Source of the DNA: Bidens hawaiensis | Lineage: Eukaryota; Streptophyta; Magnoliopsida; Asterales; Asteraceae | Assembly: GCA_021521415.1 (NCBI GenBank) | Contig: JAIQDT010001098.1 | Coordinates: 558,001 to 622,000, forward strand | Direction: 5' to 3' | Length of the DNA stretch: 64,000 nt | In this document: positions 59,801 through 64,000 of the stretch, piece after piece | Numbering within the stretch: position 1 is the first letter of the stretch | Layout of the letters: each line of letters begins with the position of its first letter | The notes under the pieces: model-generated | Databases searched by the model: none | What the model was told of the DNA's origin: nothing | The model's input: the letters and a program-made list of their open reading frames with translations, nothing else | Program-made: the position numbers and the translations under genes

Positions 59801-62045
59801 AAGGTTGTCAGAGAATGCTTCTGACCTTCTCTGACCTAACCTAACCCTAATTCGTTACGGGAACCTAACGAACTAACCCCAGTTCGTTATGCCAATTCGC
59901 TAGGAAAAGATAACGAATTAACCCCAATTCGTTATGACCATTCATTTAAAGGAGATAACGAATTAGAAGGTTCAGTTCGTTACAGAGTGGTCATTCGTTA
60001 TGCTGACCAGTTCGTTATAAGGGTTCAATTCTCTATGAAGTTCAATTCGTTAACCAGATCAAACGAATGAGGTCCAATTCGTTATAAGGACCAGTTCGTT
60101 ACAAGGTCCAATTCGTTACAAGGATCAGTTCGCTATAATAGTCAATTCGATATAAAGTAACGAATAGGTTCATTTGTTATGAACCCAATTCGGTAAGAAC
60201 TGGGTAACGAACCAGAAGTTTAATAAAATGACAAGAATGGTCCCTGGACTTAGATAAGAATGATTTAATTACAAAGAAGCCCTTGGACTTTCAAGTTAGC
60301 AAATTAATTAATGATTTAAAATTCTAATGGAAAATGTGTTAAGACAGTTAATGGAAATAAAATTTTTCAGCTCGATCCTAGCCAGGGGCTCTGCCCCTTG
60401 GACCCTGCTGGGCTGCCGCCCCTAGACCCCGCTGCCAGGGGCGCTGCCCCCGGACCCCTGTTCGTTGAGGGTTATAACTAGACTAGAAACGCGATATGGG
60501 TAGTGATAGTTAATTGATATGTGTAATTGTTATGCAGTTAGTCGCGCGTAGCTAAAGAAGGGAATACTATTAACGGTGAACGTAACCGCATTCAGGTGAG
60601 TTTCTAGCCCATTTCTTGTTACATTTTCGGGGCTGTGTGCATACTCGATATGAATTGTTAATATACTTATCCTAAGTGATAAGTGTATGCCTTATGTGGA
60701 TTATGTGAAAGGTATGATTGACTGCTTGCCGGTACGTGAATGATCTTCGGATGTTGCACGTACTGTCAAGTTATGATTATGGATATAATGCTATGTATAG
60801 CGTATTAATGATATGTGCGTATGCTATGAATGAATGTAAGAGGTAGCCAGGTACAGAAGAAAGAGGCTAAGCCCTAATAATACTCAAAGCAGAAAAGGGA
60901 CTGAGCCCTAATAATACTCAAGGTAGAAAAAGGGACCGGACCTTAATAATATCCGAGGCAGAATTGAATAATGTAAAGTAGAATTTAGAATAAAGTATGA
61001 AGGTAAGTATATATATTATGTACGAAGTATGAGAATATAAAGTATGTACGAAAGTATGTAGTAATGAATGTATTGTATGTTGTATGATTAACTAGAACTC
61101 ACTCAGCGTAGCTGACTTTTAGTATGCACGCATGTGAGTAGATTGAAGAAGCTCGCTTGAGGGGAGCACGTGGCAAACGAATAAGAGACTGGCATTTGAA
61201 GACTCAAGACGTTTATTAATTTATGTTTAAATTTGAAAGACAACGTGTTTATTAAGACAAGTTATGGATTAATATGTAATGTTTTTATGAAAGTTTAATA
61301 TTCCGCGAATGTTTTTATTAACTCTGATGTTTAGAACTATGTTAATGAGTAAATCCAATTTCCAAATGTGAGGCACCAGTAACGGGGCCTTACAATTTTT
61401 CAGGTTCTAAAACAAAATGTTTTTGTTTTTGGACAGAAATTTTTGAAGTTCATGCTAGGATAATACGGTTTAAACATTTTCATGACTTTGCTAATATAGA
61501 CAAGTTTGTGTAACTATTAGCATTTTATGTAGACAATCTTACTCTTTAGTATTTTTATTAGGCCATCTTAATGCTAAATATTTGTTTTCTCTAATATGTT
61601 ATTTATGGAATTTTATGGTTGTCTATATTGATTTTTGTTATTTATCTGTTTTCAACCCGTGTGTAATACGGGCACTATCATAGTAATAATAATAATAATA
61701 ATATGCAGCATGGAGGCAGATCTGAATTAAATATTAATAAAAATATTCTTAACTCTTCACTGTAAGATAGGATCTTTCCGAAAGTCTAGTAATGTGTCAA
61801 GCAATCGACCACTACTAGTGCAAGATGTATGTTCAGTTCACAGGGAAAGATAATTTAGATGCAAACAAGGATAGTCTTGTTAGGACTTAGAACTATTAAG
61901 CATATATACAGTTTCGTCTGCATGATCTATTGTGTGGTAGCAGTTGATACATTAGAATTTAGAAATAGCTTACATGTAGAGTGTCCGATTAAGTTCAGAG
62001 TACGCTTTTGGAATGGATCCAGTAAATTTATTAAAGCTGAAGTCT
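27251..62045 (-). CDS. Gene B: malectin LRR receptor-like kinase, 5' part beyond the window
   Basis: Tandem paralogue of gene A. Exons in the window, 5' to 3' on the minus strand: 62045-61974, 53130-53065, 52971-52903, 52702-52667, 52568-52525, 52447-52062, 37789-37594, 30231-30094, 29822-29704, 29623-29413, 28325-28088, 28002-27852, 27637-27251. All junctions are GT-AG with matching phases; together they give 2,113 nt, about 704 residues ending in a TAA stop. Content: two LRR exons, cysteine linker, malectin-like domain, membrane helix, kinase. HRD, DFG, APE, the catalytic Lys (IAVKQL) and the glycine loop are intact, so no defect shows. The first LRR exon in the window matches gene A exon 12, so about 11 exons (some 310 residues) must lie past 64000. 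The gene spans at least 34.8 kb against 14.3 kb for A, because of three introns of 7.4, 14.3 and 8.8 kb. Confidence 0.88.
28659..29104. mobile_element. (TA)n-flanked element, family F, in gene B kinase intron
   Basis: A roughly 385-bp AT-rich element lies between (TA)n tracts at 28659-28694 and 29079-29103. It starts AGGGTTGGTACCATTTAAG and ends TGTAATGATACTCATC, imperfectly complementary. It belongs to the same structural class as the chain at 31200..36110 but is a different sequence family. Confidence 0.5.
30094..30231 (-). CDS. Gene B transmembrane exon
   Basis: It encodes [10 protein letters not shown], the helix [20 protein letters not shown] and the cytoplasmic [10 protein letters not shown]. 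It lacks the Gly-Ser repeat of the gene A counterpart and is 12 bp shorter, with the same entry and exit phases. Confidence 0.88.
30232..31200. other. Gene B intron, part before the (TA)n chain
   Basis: AT-rich intron DNA. ACCGGTTCTGGCAC and TACCGGTTCCGGTTC near 31020-31075 look like fragments of a dispersed repeat. No gene. Confidence 0.35.
31208..31258. repeat. (TA)n microsatellite
   Basis: An uninterrupted TA tract of about 50 bp. Others of the same kind are at 32292-32313, 32649-32709, 33954-33970, 34709-34763, 35020-35037, 35793-35831 and 36087-36104. Confidence 0.9.
32722..33953. mobile_element. Family 5 (TA)n-flanked element, 1.2 kb, with inner repeat
   Basis: It starts GGATCAAATACAATAATCCC and ends GCGATTATTGTACGTTAACT, bounded by (GA)n/(TA)n and TA tracts. 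Inverted segments (CCAATTAATCATCAGTTTGA region at 33010, its partner near 33670) make it a foldback. At 33225, 33269 and 33311 a unit of 42-44 bp (GAACACCCAGAACTTCTTAG) repeats three times and produces a short repetitive open frame. GC-richer ends (CGCGACCGTCGACGG, about 32880) stand out. No known protein. Confidence 0.5.
35076..35274. mobile_element. GC-richer 199-bp insert with 9-bp duplication
   Basis: Within the second family 3 copy, this segment is flanked by ATTGAGAAC at 35067-35075 and 35275-35283. The other family 3 copy (from 31772) has a single copy of that sequence and no insert, so an empty site is visible. The insert holds two copies of GGCTTTGCTATTCAAAAGGG (35083 and 35168) and is clearly richer in GC than its surround. 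Origin unknown: organelle DNA, captured gene fragment or SINE-like unit. Confidence 0.6.
36145..36560. repeat. GGGCCGG-type dispersed repeat
   Basis: AGGGCCGGCTATAAGGGAGG and GGCCGAGGTTTTTATAAAA resemble the start of the repeat at 16440. The 3' part has TTTTTTCGCTTTCGACCC and AAGGCCTGGCATATC. It appears to contain a SINE insertion at about 36293..36410. Confidence 0.45.
36293..36410 (+). mobile_element. tRNA-derived SINE-like unit
   Basis: TAGCTTGGTTTAGTGGTAAA fits a polymerase III A box of a tRNA-like head, and GGTTGTGGATTCTAACC about 45 bp downstream fits a B box with one weak position. An A-rich tail (AATAAAAAAAATTG) follows. It is not a folded functional tRNA: no intact anticodon arm or acceptor stem is seen. 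Confidence 0.45.
36561..37593. other. Gene B intron, remaining part
   Basis: No gene. Around 37345-37440, AAGAGGCGTTTGCCAAACAC and its near inverse AAGAGGGTTACCAAACAGCC bracket a TAGAGGTAG palindrome, suggesting a tiny MITE of about 100 bp. Confidence 0.4.
37594..37789 (-). CDS. Gene B malectin exon 2
   Basis: It encodes the second half of the malectin-like domain ([16 protein letters not shown] ... [16 protein letters not shown] ... [14 protein letters not shown]). It enters in phase 0 and leaves in phase 1, as gene A exon 18 does. It lies isolated between a 7.4-kb and a 14.3-kb intron, both full of mobile elements. Confidence 0.88.
38160..38370 (+). other. Possible 5' LTR end and primer site of Copia element C1
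   Basis: A short AT-rich stretch ends TTGCTAATAGGTTCACAACA and is followed by CGTTATTAGCATTGCTC. Its place upstream of the C1 gag remnant suits an LTR end plus primer-binding site, but no second LTR is present to confirm it. Confidence 0.3.
39184..40255 (+). pseudogene. C1 gag remnant
   Basis: A degenerate retrotransposon gag, recognisable in three shifted frames, with internal stop codons (for example after FHASNVLLQ near 39645) and a CHRCGS-type zinc-knuckle trace near 39985. It should encode the capsid-like protein of the element; it cannot now. Confidence 0.65.
40863..41760 (+). pseudogene. C1 integrase remnant
   Basis: The zinc-binding part reads [14 protein letters not shown] ... CLACSRGK; the second His of HxRLGH is Tyr. 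The catalytic core shows [15 protein letters not shown] (first Asp), [11 protein letters not shown] (second Asp) and HTQNGLAES (Glu). Three frames are needed to read it, with breaks near 41110 and 41425. Confidence 0.75.
42474..43028 (+). repeat. C2 5' LTR remnant
   Basis: It matches the 3' LTR from about 48735 onward but holds about 130 bp that the 3' LTR lacks (after GAAGCCTCGTTGA). It ends ACTGGAACCCAACA just before the primer site. An open frame inside it (42670..42951) is LTR sequence. Confidence 0.75.
43042..44050 (+). other. C2 internal leader, gag largely deleted
   Basis: After the primer site this 1 kb has no recognisable gag, protease or integrase. AT-rich with scattered stops. The reverse-transcriptase homology begins near 44060. 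Confidence 0.5.
44054..44667 (+). pseudogene. C2 reverse transcriptase, 5' piece
   Basis: Copia RT motifs: [32 protein letters not shown], then after a frameshift GLKQAS-like sequence, and LYVDD broken by a stop (YVDDI followed by TGA at about 44388). [17 protein letters not shown] precedes the insertion point. Not functional. Confidence 0.78.
45300..45630. repeat. Degenerate TTCGTTA array in LTR copy 1
   Basis: AATTCGTTA, CAGTTCGTTA and TAACGAATT words occur every 15-25 bp in both orientations. Equivalent arrays are at 59845..60215 and 63400..63720 in the other two copies. An apparent open frame (45390..45614) is this repeat. Confidence 0.75.
45773..45864. repeat. GC-rich foldback block in LTR copy 1
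   Basis: Interlocking inverted words AGGGGCTCTGCCCCTTGG, GGGGCTGCCGGCCC and AGGGGCGCTGCCCCC form several possible hairpins. The same block recurs at 60380..60462 and, more decayed, at 63775..63855. Confidence 0.7.
46333..46470. repeat. 35-bp tandem repeat in LTR copy 1
   Basis: Four units of GGGTACCGGACCCTAATA followed by ATATCCGAGGATG, about 35 bp each, with small changes. The corresponding part of copy 2 (60860..60960) has three units with different wording (GAGCCCTAATAATACTC). Confidence 0.8.
46914..47610 (+). pseudogene. C2 RT end and RNase H
   Basis: An open stretch of some 230 codons with Copia signatures: [38 protein letters not shown], RNase H acid residues in [10 protein letters not shown] and [34 protein letters not shown], then a C-terminal ADPFIKPM. 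This piece has no internal stop, but it is cut off from the rest of the polyprotein by the solo LTR, so it is a fragment. Confidence 0.8.
47611..48461 (+). other. C2 3' untranslated region to polypurine tract
   Basis: Between the RNase H stop and the 3' LTR. It contains the polypurine tract AAGTGGGAGA at 48451-48460 next to the LTR. Open frames here are short and without similarity. Confidence 0.6.
48462..49134 (+). repeat. C2 3' LTR, truncated at its 3' end
   Basis: It starts TGCTGAAAATATGGACCGG directly after the polypurine tract. It agrees with the 5' LTR remnant up to GGGTTTAAAAGTT and then changes to unrelated sequence, so the last 20-30 bp of the LTR are gone. Confidence 0.75.
49135..49560 (+). 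repeat. Dispersed repeat, copy 1 of a pair
   Basis: From CAAGTTTGCCCCC through TTTTTAAACGGCCATAA, TTCTCTTTAATTTGAGTATG and GTTCAATGCCGG it parallels 55612..55950. Family unknown. Confidence 0.5.
49561..50336. other. Gene B intron, no clear feature
   Basis: AT-rich intron sequence. Open frames are short and without known motifs. Confidence 0.35.
50337..50495 (+). mobile_element. SINE 3' part, plus strand
   Basis: GGCTTGATGCAAAACTACTA, CCGGAAGCAGCTTCTC, GGTAGTGGTAAGGCTGTCTA, CATCTTACCACCC and TTTGCTATTGGTG in order, ending GAGTACGATGATGATAATG. This order and the GAT-rich tail look like an Asteraceae SINE. A minus-strand relative lies at 55285..55390. The tRNA-like head is not intact. Confidence 0.5.
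50530..51165. mobile_element. ACACAATG foldback element, copy 2
   Basis: Ends are roughly inverted (AAATGAGAAGGATGAGAATG left; CTTCTCACACTTCTTATTTT right). The interior (50700-50975) has about ten CATTGTGT words in a T-rich context, with ATAACTCAAAATTTATT near 50610 mirrored by TTTTGAGTTATGATC near 51050. Not coding. Confidence 0.5.
51166..52061. other. Gene B intron next to malectin exon 1
   Basis: AT-rich. AAGAAAAGAAA/TTTTCTTTTC inverted stretches around 51180-51530 hint at a further foldback. No gene. Confidence 0.35.
52062..53130 (-). CDS. Gene B LRR end, cysteine linker and malectin exon 1
   Basis: Five exons: 53130-53065 ([13 protein letters not shown]), 52971-52903 ([13 protein letters not shown]), 52702-52667 ([11 protein letters not shown]), 52568-52525 ([14 protein letters not shown]) and 52447-52062 (malectin start [52 protein letters not shown]). 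Phases chain without a break. The linker is shorter than in gene A and has a different cysteine spacing. Confidence 0.9.
53157..55201. mobile_element. Harbinger-like element, 2 kb, with nested foldback
   Basis: Inverted ends GAGCATTCCTAATTCTC / CATTGGGAATGCTC are flanked by TAA on both sides (53154-53156 and 55202-55204), the 3-bp duplication typical of PIF/Harbinger elements. The interior holds a large foldback (arms about 53310-53700 and 54850-54955) and a long AT-rich zone with repeated TAGGTTATATGTTTT words (53990-54560). No transposase. Confidence 0.65.
53343..53638. mobile_element. Inner Harbinger-like MITE, TSD TTA
   Basis: GGGGGGACGGGGTGG ... CCACACACCCCC, 296 bp, between TTA at 53340-53342 and TTA at 53639-53641. 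The opposite arm of the enclosing foldback (about 54915-54945) keeps the uninterrupted target, with a single TTA where this copy has the insert. The interior is made of GTGATGG words and their inverses. Confidence 0.68.
55285..55390 (-). mobile_element. SINE 3' part, minus strand
   Basis: Read on the minus strand: CCGGAAGTAGTCTCTCTATT, GGTAGAGGTAAGGTTGTC, TACATCTTAC, TTGTTATTGGTGGAATTTAC, then GAGTAAG and an ATT-rich tail. Same order as 50337..50495 in the opposite orientation. Confidence 0.5.
55391..55611. other. Gene B intron, no clear feature
   Basis: AT-rich intron DNA, nothing recognised. Confidence 0.35.
55612..55950 (+). repeat. Dispersed repeat, copy 2 of a pair
   Basis: It follows the order of 49135..49560: GCAAGTTTGGTCCC, ATTTTTAAACGACCATAAC, TTCTCTTTAATTTGAGTATG, TTGTTCACAATTCGG. 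Family unknown. Confidence 0.5.
55951..56395. mobile_element. ACACAATG foldback element, copy 3
   Basis: ACACAATG/ACACAATA words at 55995-56190 in an A-rich context, then TTTGTTATGATTTCTTTAT and TCTTTCTCATCATTCTCATT as at the end of copy 2. The left end is unclear. Confidence 0.45.
56689..56920. mobile_element. Mutator-like MITE with perfect 9-bp duplication
   Basis: Inverted ends of 38 bp with one mismatch (GATATTGGTTTTTAATACTC then TCAACTTTTG at the left). Flanked by TATTTTTAA at 56680-56688 and 56921-56929. A 9-bp duplication and long inverted ends fit the Mutator superfamily. 232 bp, non-coding; almost the whole element can fold on itself. Confidence 0.75.
56930..57647. other. Gene B intron, no clear feature
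   Basis: Very AT-rich intron sequence without recognisable elements. Confidence 0.35.
57656..58304. mobile_element. hAT-like element carrying a telomere-like array
   Basis: 649 bp between perfect 8-bp repeats TTAAATTG (57648-57655 and 58305-58312). The left end GGGTTAGGCTAAATGTAACC and the right end read on the other strand, GGGTGCTGCTAAACGTACC, form imperfect inverted repeats sharing GGGT, GCTAAA and GTA. An 8-bp duplication is typical of hAT elements. No transposase. The interior contains the array at 57812..58012. Confidence 0.72.
57812..58012 (+). repeat. Interstitial telomere-like repeat
   Basis: About 25 tandem TTTAGGG units and variants (GTTCGGTTTCGGG, TTTAGGG, TTTAGGTTTTAGGG), with the cleanest run around 57935-57995. 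TTTAGGG is the telomere repeat of most plants. It sits wholly inside the mobile element. Confidence 0.88.
58313..59256. other. Gene B intron with a duplicated AT-rich block
   Basis: Two related stretches (about 58480-58680 and 58785-58960) share TTGACAACTTATATTAAGTT / CAACATTTATATGAAGTTTA, GTTGGACTTTGAC and AACCGAATTT. This looks like a local duplication of about 300 bp spacing. No gene. Confidence 0.45.
59257..61394. mobile_element. Solo LTR, TGTAACATCC family, copy 2
   Basis: It starts TGTAACATCCCGTCTTCTCG and ends AACGGGGCCTTACA, flanked by GTTTT (59252-59256) and ATTTT (61395-61399), four of five bases alike. It shares with copy 1 the TTCGTTA array, GC foldback, GAACTCACTCAGC and TTCCGCGAA blocks. 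2.1 kb, no internal region. Confidence 0.75.
61395..61973. other. Gene B intron next to the LRR exon
   Basis: AT-rich with a short (AAT)n run near 61682-61702. Nothing else recognised. Confidence 0.4.
61974..62045 (-). CDS. Gene B LRR exon (first one inside the window)
   Basis: A 72-bp exon with phase-2 borders encoding [20 protein letters not shown] then TLY. It matches gene A exon 12 ([19 protein letters not shown]). The acceptor is ctttcag and the donor is ACAT|gtaagc. It is separated from the next exon by 8.8 kb. Confidence 0.85.
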
Positions 62046-62664
62046 CTGAAAGAGCAACATAAACAGTGAAGAAGTTAATTCTTGAAAAAAAAAATGTAAT
62101 TAACCTAATTAGTATACTAAATACAAAGAAAACAATTTCCGCCCCTGAAGTAACAACAGTTCTTTTAAAATACGTGTAATATCATAAGTTCCAATTCTTT
62201 AATTATAACATTGAACATTAGGGATTATTTGTATTTAGCCATATGGTCAGCTAGGTTTCTCTAGGGGTATTGGTTTGTTTGGTTTTTTCTGTGTGGAGTA
62301 CCAAATGTCGTTGCATTTTTAAACGTTTGGATTTACCGACTATTCTCGGTTCTCATCAGAGACAACACCACTTATTTGTAAAGTGTACGTGGCCCGATGT
62401 GAGCAGATCAGACATACTAATAGTGGAGAGTTGTTGCCGCTCTCCATGGGTCCATAACAGGACAAAACTAGTAACTCTTATCATAAGCAGTGGCAAAGGC
62501 TAGTTGGGGTCAGGGGTGGCCCCGGCCCCTCCGTTTTTTCCGCAATATTGTAATTTACCCGTTTGCGTCTGACATATTTTATACATAGTGTAAATTTACC
62601 CCTTTTCAACCCAAAATTTGATCATGACCCCGTCCGTTTACGGTTTTTTTAATGTGTATTTTCG
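62046..62664. other. Gene B intron; tandem-repeat relative
   Basis: No LRR exon could be found between 62046 and 64000. Around 62500-62630, CCCCTCCGTTTTTTCCGC and CATAGTGTAAATTTACCCC are inverted relatives of the 104-bp units at 16949..17260. Confidence 0.5.
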
Positions 62665-64000
62665 TTTAACGTCCCTCTTTTGGAAAGAATTAATAAAATA
62701 AATTTCGTTTATTTTATAGTGTGTCGTTTGTCGGTTTAGATAAATAAACTAATAGAAGGCGGGCTTGGACTTTAGAAGATGAAATAAGAGATGGAATGAG
62801 TCTTAGGTCCATGGGCTTAAGGGAGTATAAATACCCCTTAAACCCTAATCCTTTCTATTTTTATCCATCTCTACACCATAGCCTACACCATCAAAAGCAC
62901 ACACAAACTATTCTATAACCCGAGCCAATATACGAAGGTGAAAACCCAAATCCGTTGGTGCTAGAACGTTGTGACGAACCAAAACAACATCTAAAATAGA
63001 CCGTGTTCGTAAACCAACTCGTTTAAGGTATGTTTATATCGAGAACTTGTTCGTTTAGGTCCGGATTACGTCTAGAAATCATATATCTGTTTGAGTATGT
63101 TAAAAACGAATCCAACACAACAAATCCTACTGAAATCCGTTAACAATTGATAGGTTAATTTGTCAAATGAATAATTGACTCTATAATAGAACAAATCGCA
63201 CCCTTTAAACGTGAATGTTTGGCTGATTGGATGATTAGGGTTTGTTAGCGTTGTGATTCCGAGTTCAATGGTACCATTTTCATGATGTTTTGTTAAGAAT
63301 CGAAGGTTTAATTGCAGATATAGTATATGTTGACCATTTCGTGTTCTTGACGATTTTGACTTTGACCCTGAGTCGAAGTCTGGATAAGAAATGTTGATAA
63401 TTCGTTATGACTGATCATTCGTTATGCGGTTATAACGAATGGGACTTATTCGTGCGACTTGATAACGAATGAACCTTTAATTCGTTATCTATCCATTCGT
63501 TATATTAAGATAACAAATCAAGTCACGTCAAGATAATGAATTAGGCTAAGGAACTAGGATAACGAATCAAATCATGTAAGATAACGAATCAAGTGATTCG
63601 TTACTCACTAATTCGCTAAGTTAAGGTAACGAATCAGGCCATGTTCTGAGAATTAGGCCATGAATCAGGCTATGTTCAGATAACGAATTAGGCTTAATTC
63701 GTTATAGCGAACAAGTGGGCGAAGTAGATAATAATTTAAAATCCTAATGGAAAATGTGTTAAGACAGCTTAACCCCAGCCAGGGGCTCTACCCCTTGGAC
63801 CCTGCTAGGGGCTGCCGCCCCTAGAACCCCGCTTCCAGGGACATTGCCCCGACCCCGTTCATTGAGGGTTATAATTAAACTATAAATACAATGAGTAGTG
63901 ATAGTTAATTGATACATGTGATTATTATACAGTTAGCCGTGCACAACTAAAGAAAGGGATTACCGTTAACTCTGAACGTAATCGCATTCAGGTGAGTTTC
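62665..64000. mobile_element. LTR, TGTAACATCC family, copy 3, cut by the window end
   Basis: It starts near GTTTAACGTCCCTCTTTTGG and then follows copy 1 (AATTAATAAAATAAA, CGTTTATTTTATAG). It has the TTCGTTA array (63400-63720), the decayed GC block (63775-63855) and ends with the window at CGCATTCAGGTGAGTTTC, a position well inside copies 1 and 2. Whether it is solo or part of a full element cannot be seen. Confidence 0.62.

Noticed and set aside
62046..64000. Further LRR exons of gene B
   Set aside because: Searched both for LRR consensus and for splice-bounded 72-bp blocks; none found, only repeat and LTR sequence.
1..64000. CRISPR arrays, bacterial operons, riboswitches or integrated viral genomes
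   Set aside because: Intron-rich genes, plant-type repeats and AT-rich spacers show a plant nuclear locus; no regular spacer-repeat array and no viral gene set was seen.

Overview
The window is nuclear DNA of a flowering plant: AT-rich, with genes cut into many small GT-AG exons and long introns and spacers full of LTR retrotransposons, solo LTRs and small inverted-repeat elements. Several repeats (an LTR running from TGTCACACCCCC to GGATGTCACA, and a 3' SINE sequence with a GAT-rich tail) look like those of the daisy family (Asteraceae). That family-level guess is an inference, not proven here.

Only two host genes can be supported. Both lie on the minus strand, in tandem, and both encode malectin-containing leucine-rich-repeat receptor-like kinases (LRR-RLK subfamily VIII-2, the group of Arabidopsis At1g53430/At1g53440 and LIK1). 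Gene A (461..14744) is complete: 24 exons joined in one open frame of 1,016 residues, ordered signal peptide, about 11 LRRs, malectin-like domain, transmembrane helix, Ser/Thr kinase. Gene B (27251..62045 and beyond) shows its last 13 exons, about 704 residues, from the last LRRs to the stop codon. Its first exons should lie past base 64000. The five kinase exons have identical lengths in A and B (119, 211, 238, 151, 387 bp), so the pair arose by duplication.

Gene A's introns hold two solo LTRs with perfect 5-bp target-site duplications (10479..11244 and 6887..9691) and a palindromic MITE. The spacer between the genes (about 15 to 27 kb) holds a deletion-derived Copia element (17489..20120), a hAT-like element (20628..22056), a 104-bp tandem repeat and the remains of an unrecognised retroelement (22730 to about 25150). 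Gene B is inflated by three huge introns. One (30232..37593) is a chain of small elements joined by (TA)n tracts. One (37790..52061) holds a Copia element broken by a second Copia element, itself broken by a solo LTR. One (53131..61973) holds nested Harbinger-like elements, a Mutator-like MITE, a hAT-like element carrying a telomere-like array, and another solo LTR.

No new multi-gene system is visible. The observations most worth checking are the telomere-like array inside a mobile element with a perfect 8-bp duplication, the serial use of (TA)n tracts as insertion sites, a GC-rich 199-bp insert with a 9-bp duplication and a visible empty site, and eight W-box cores within 68 bp of an LTR inside a receptor-kinase intron.
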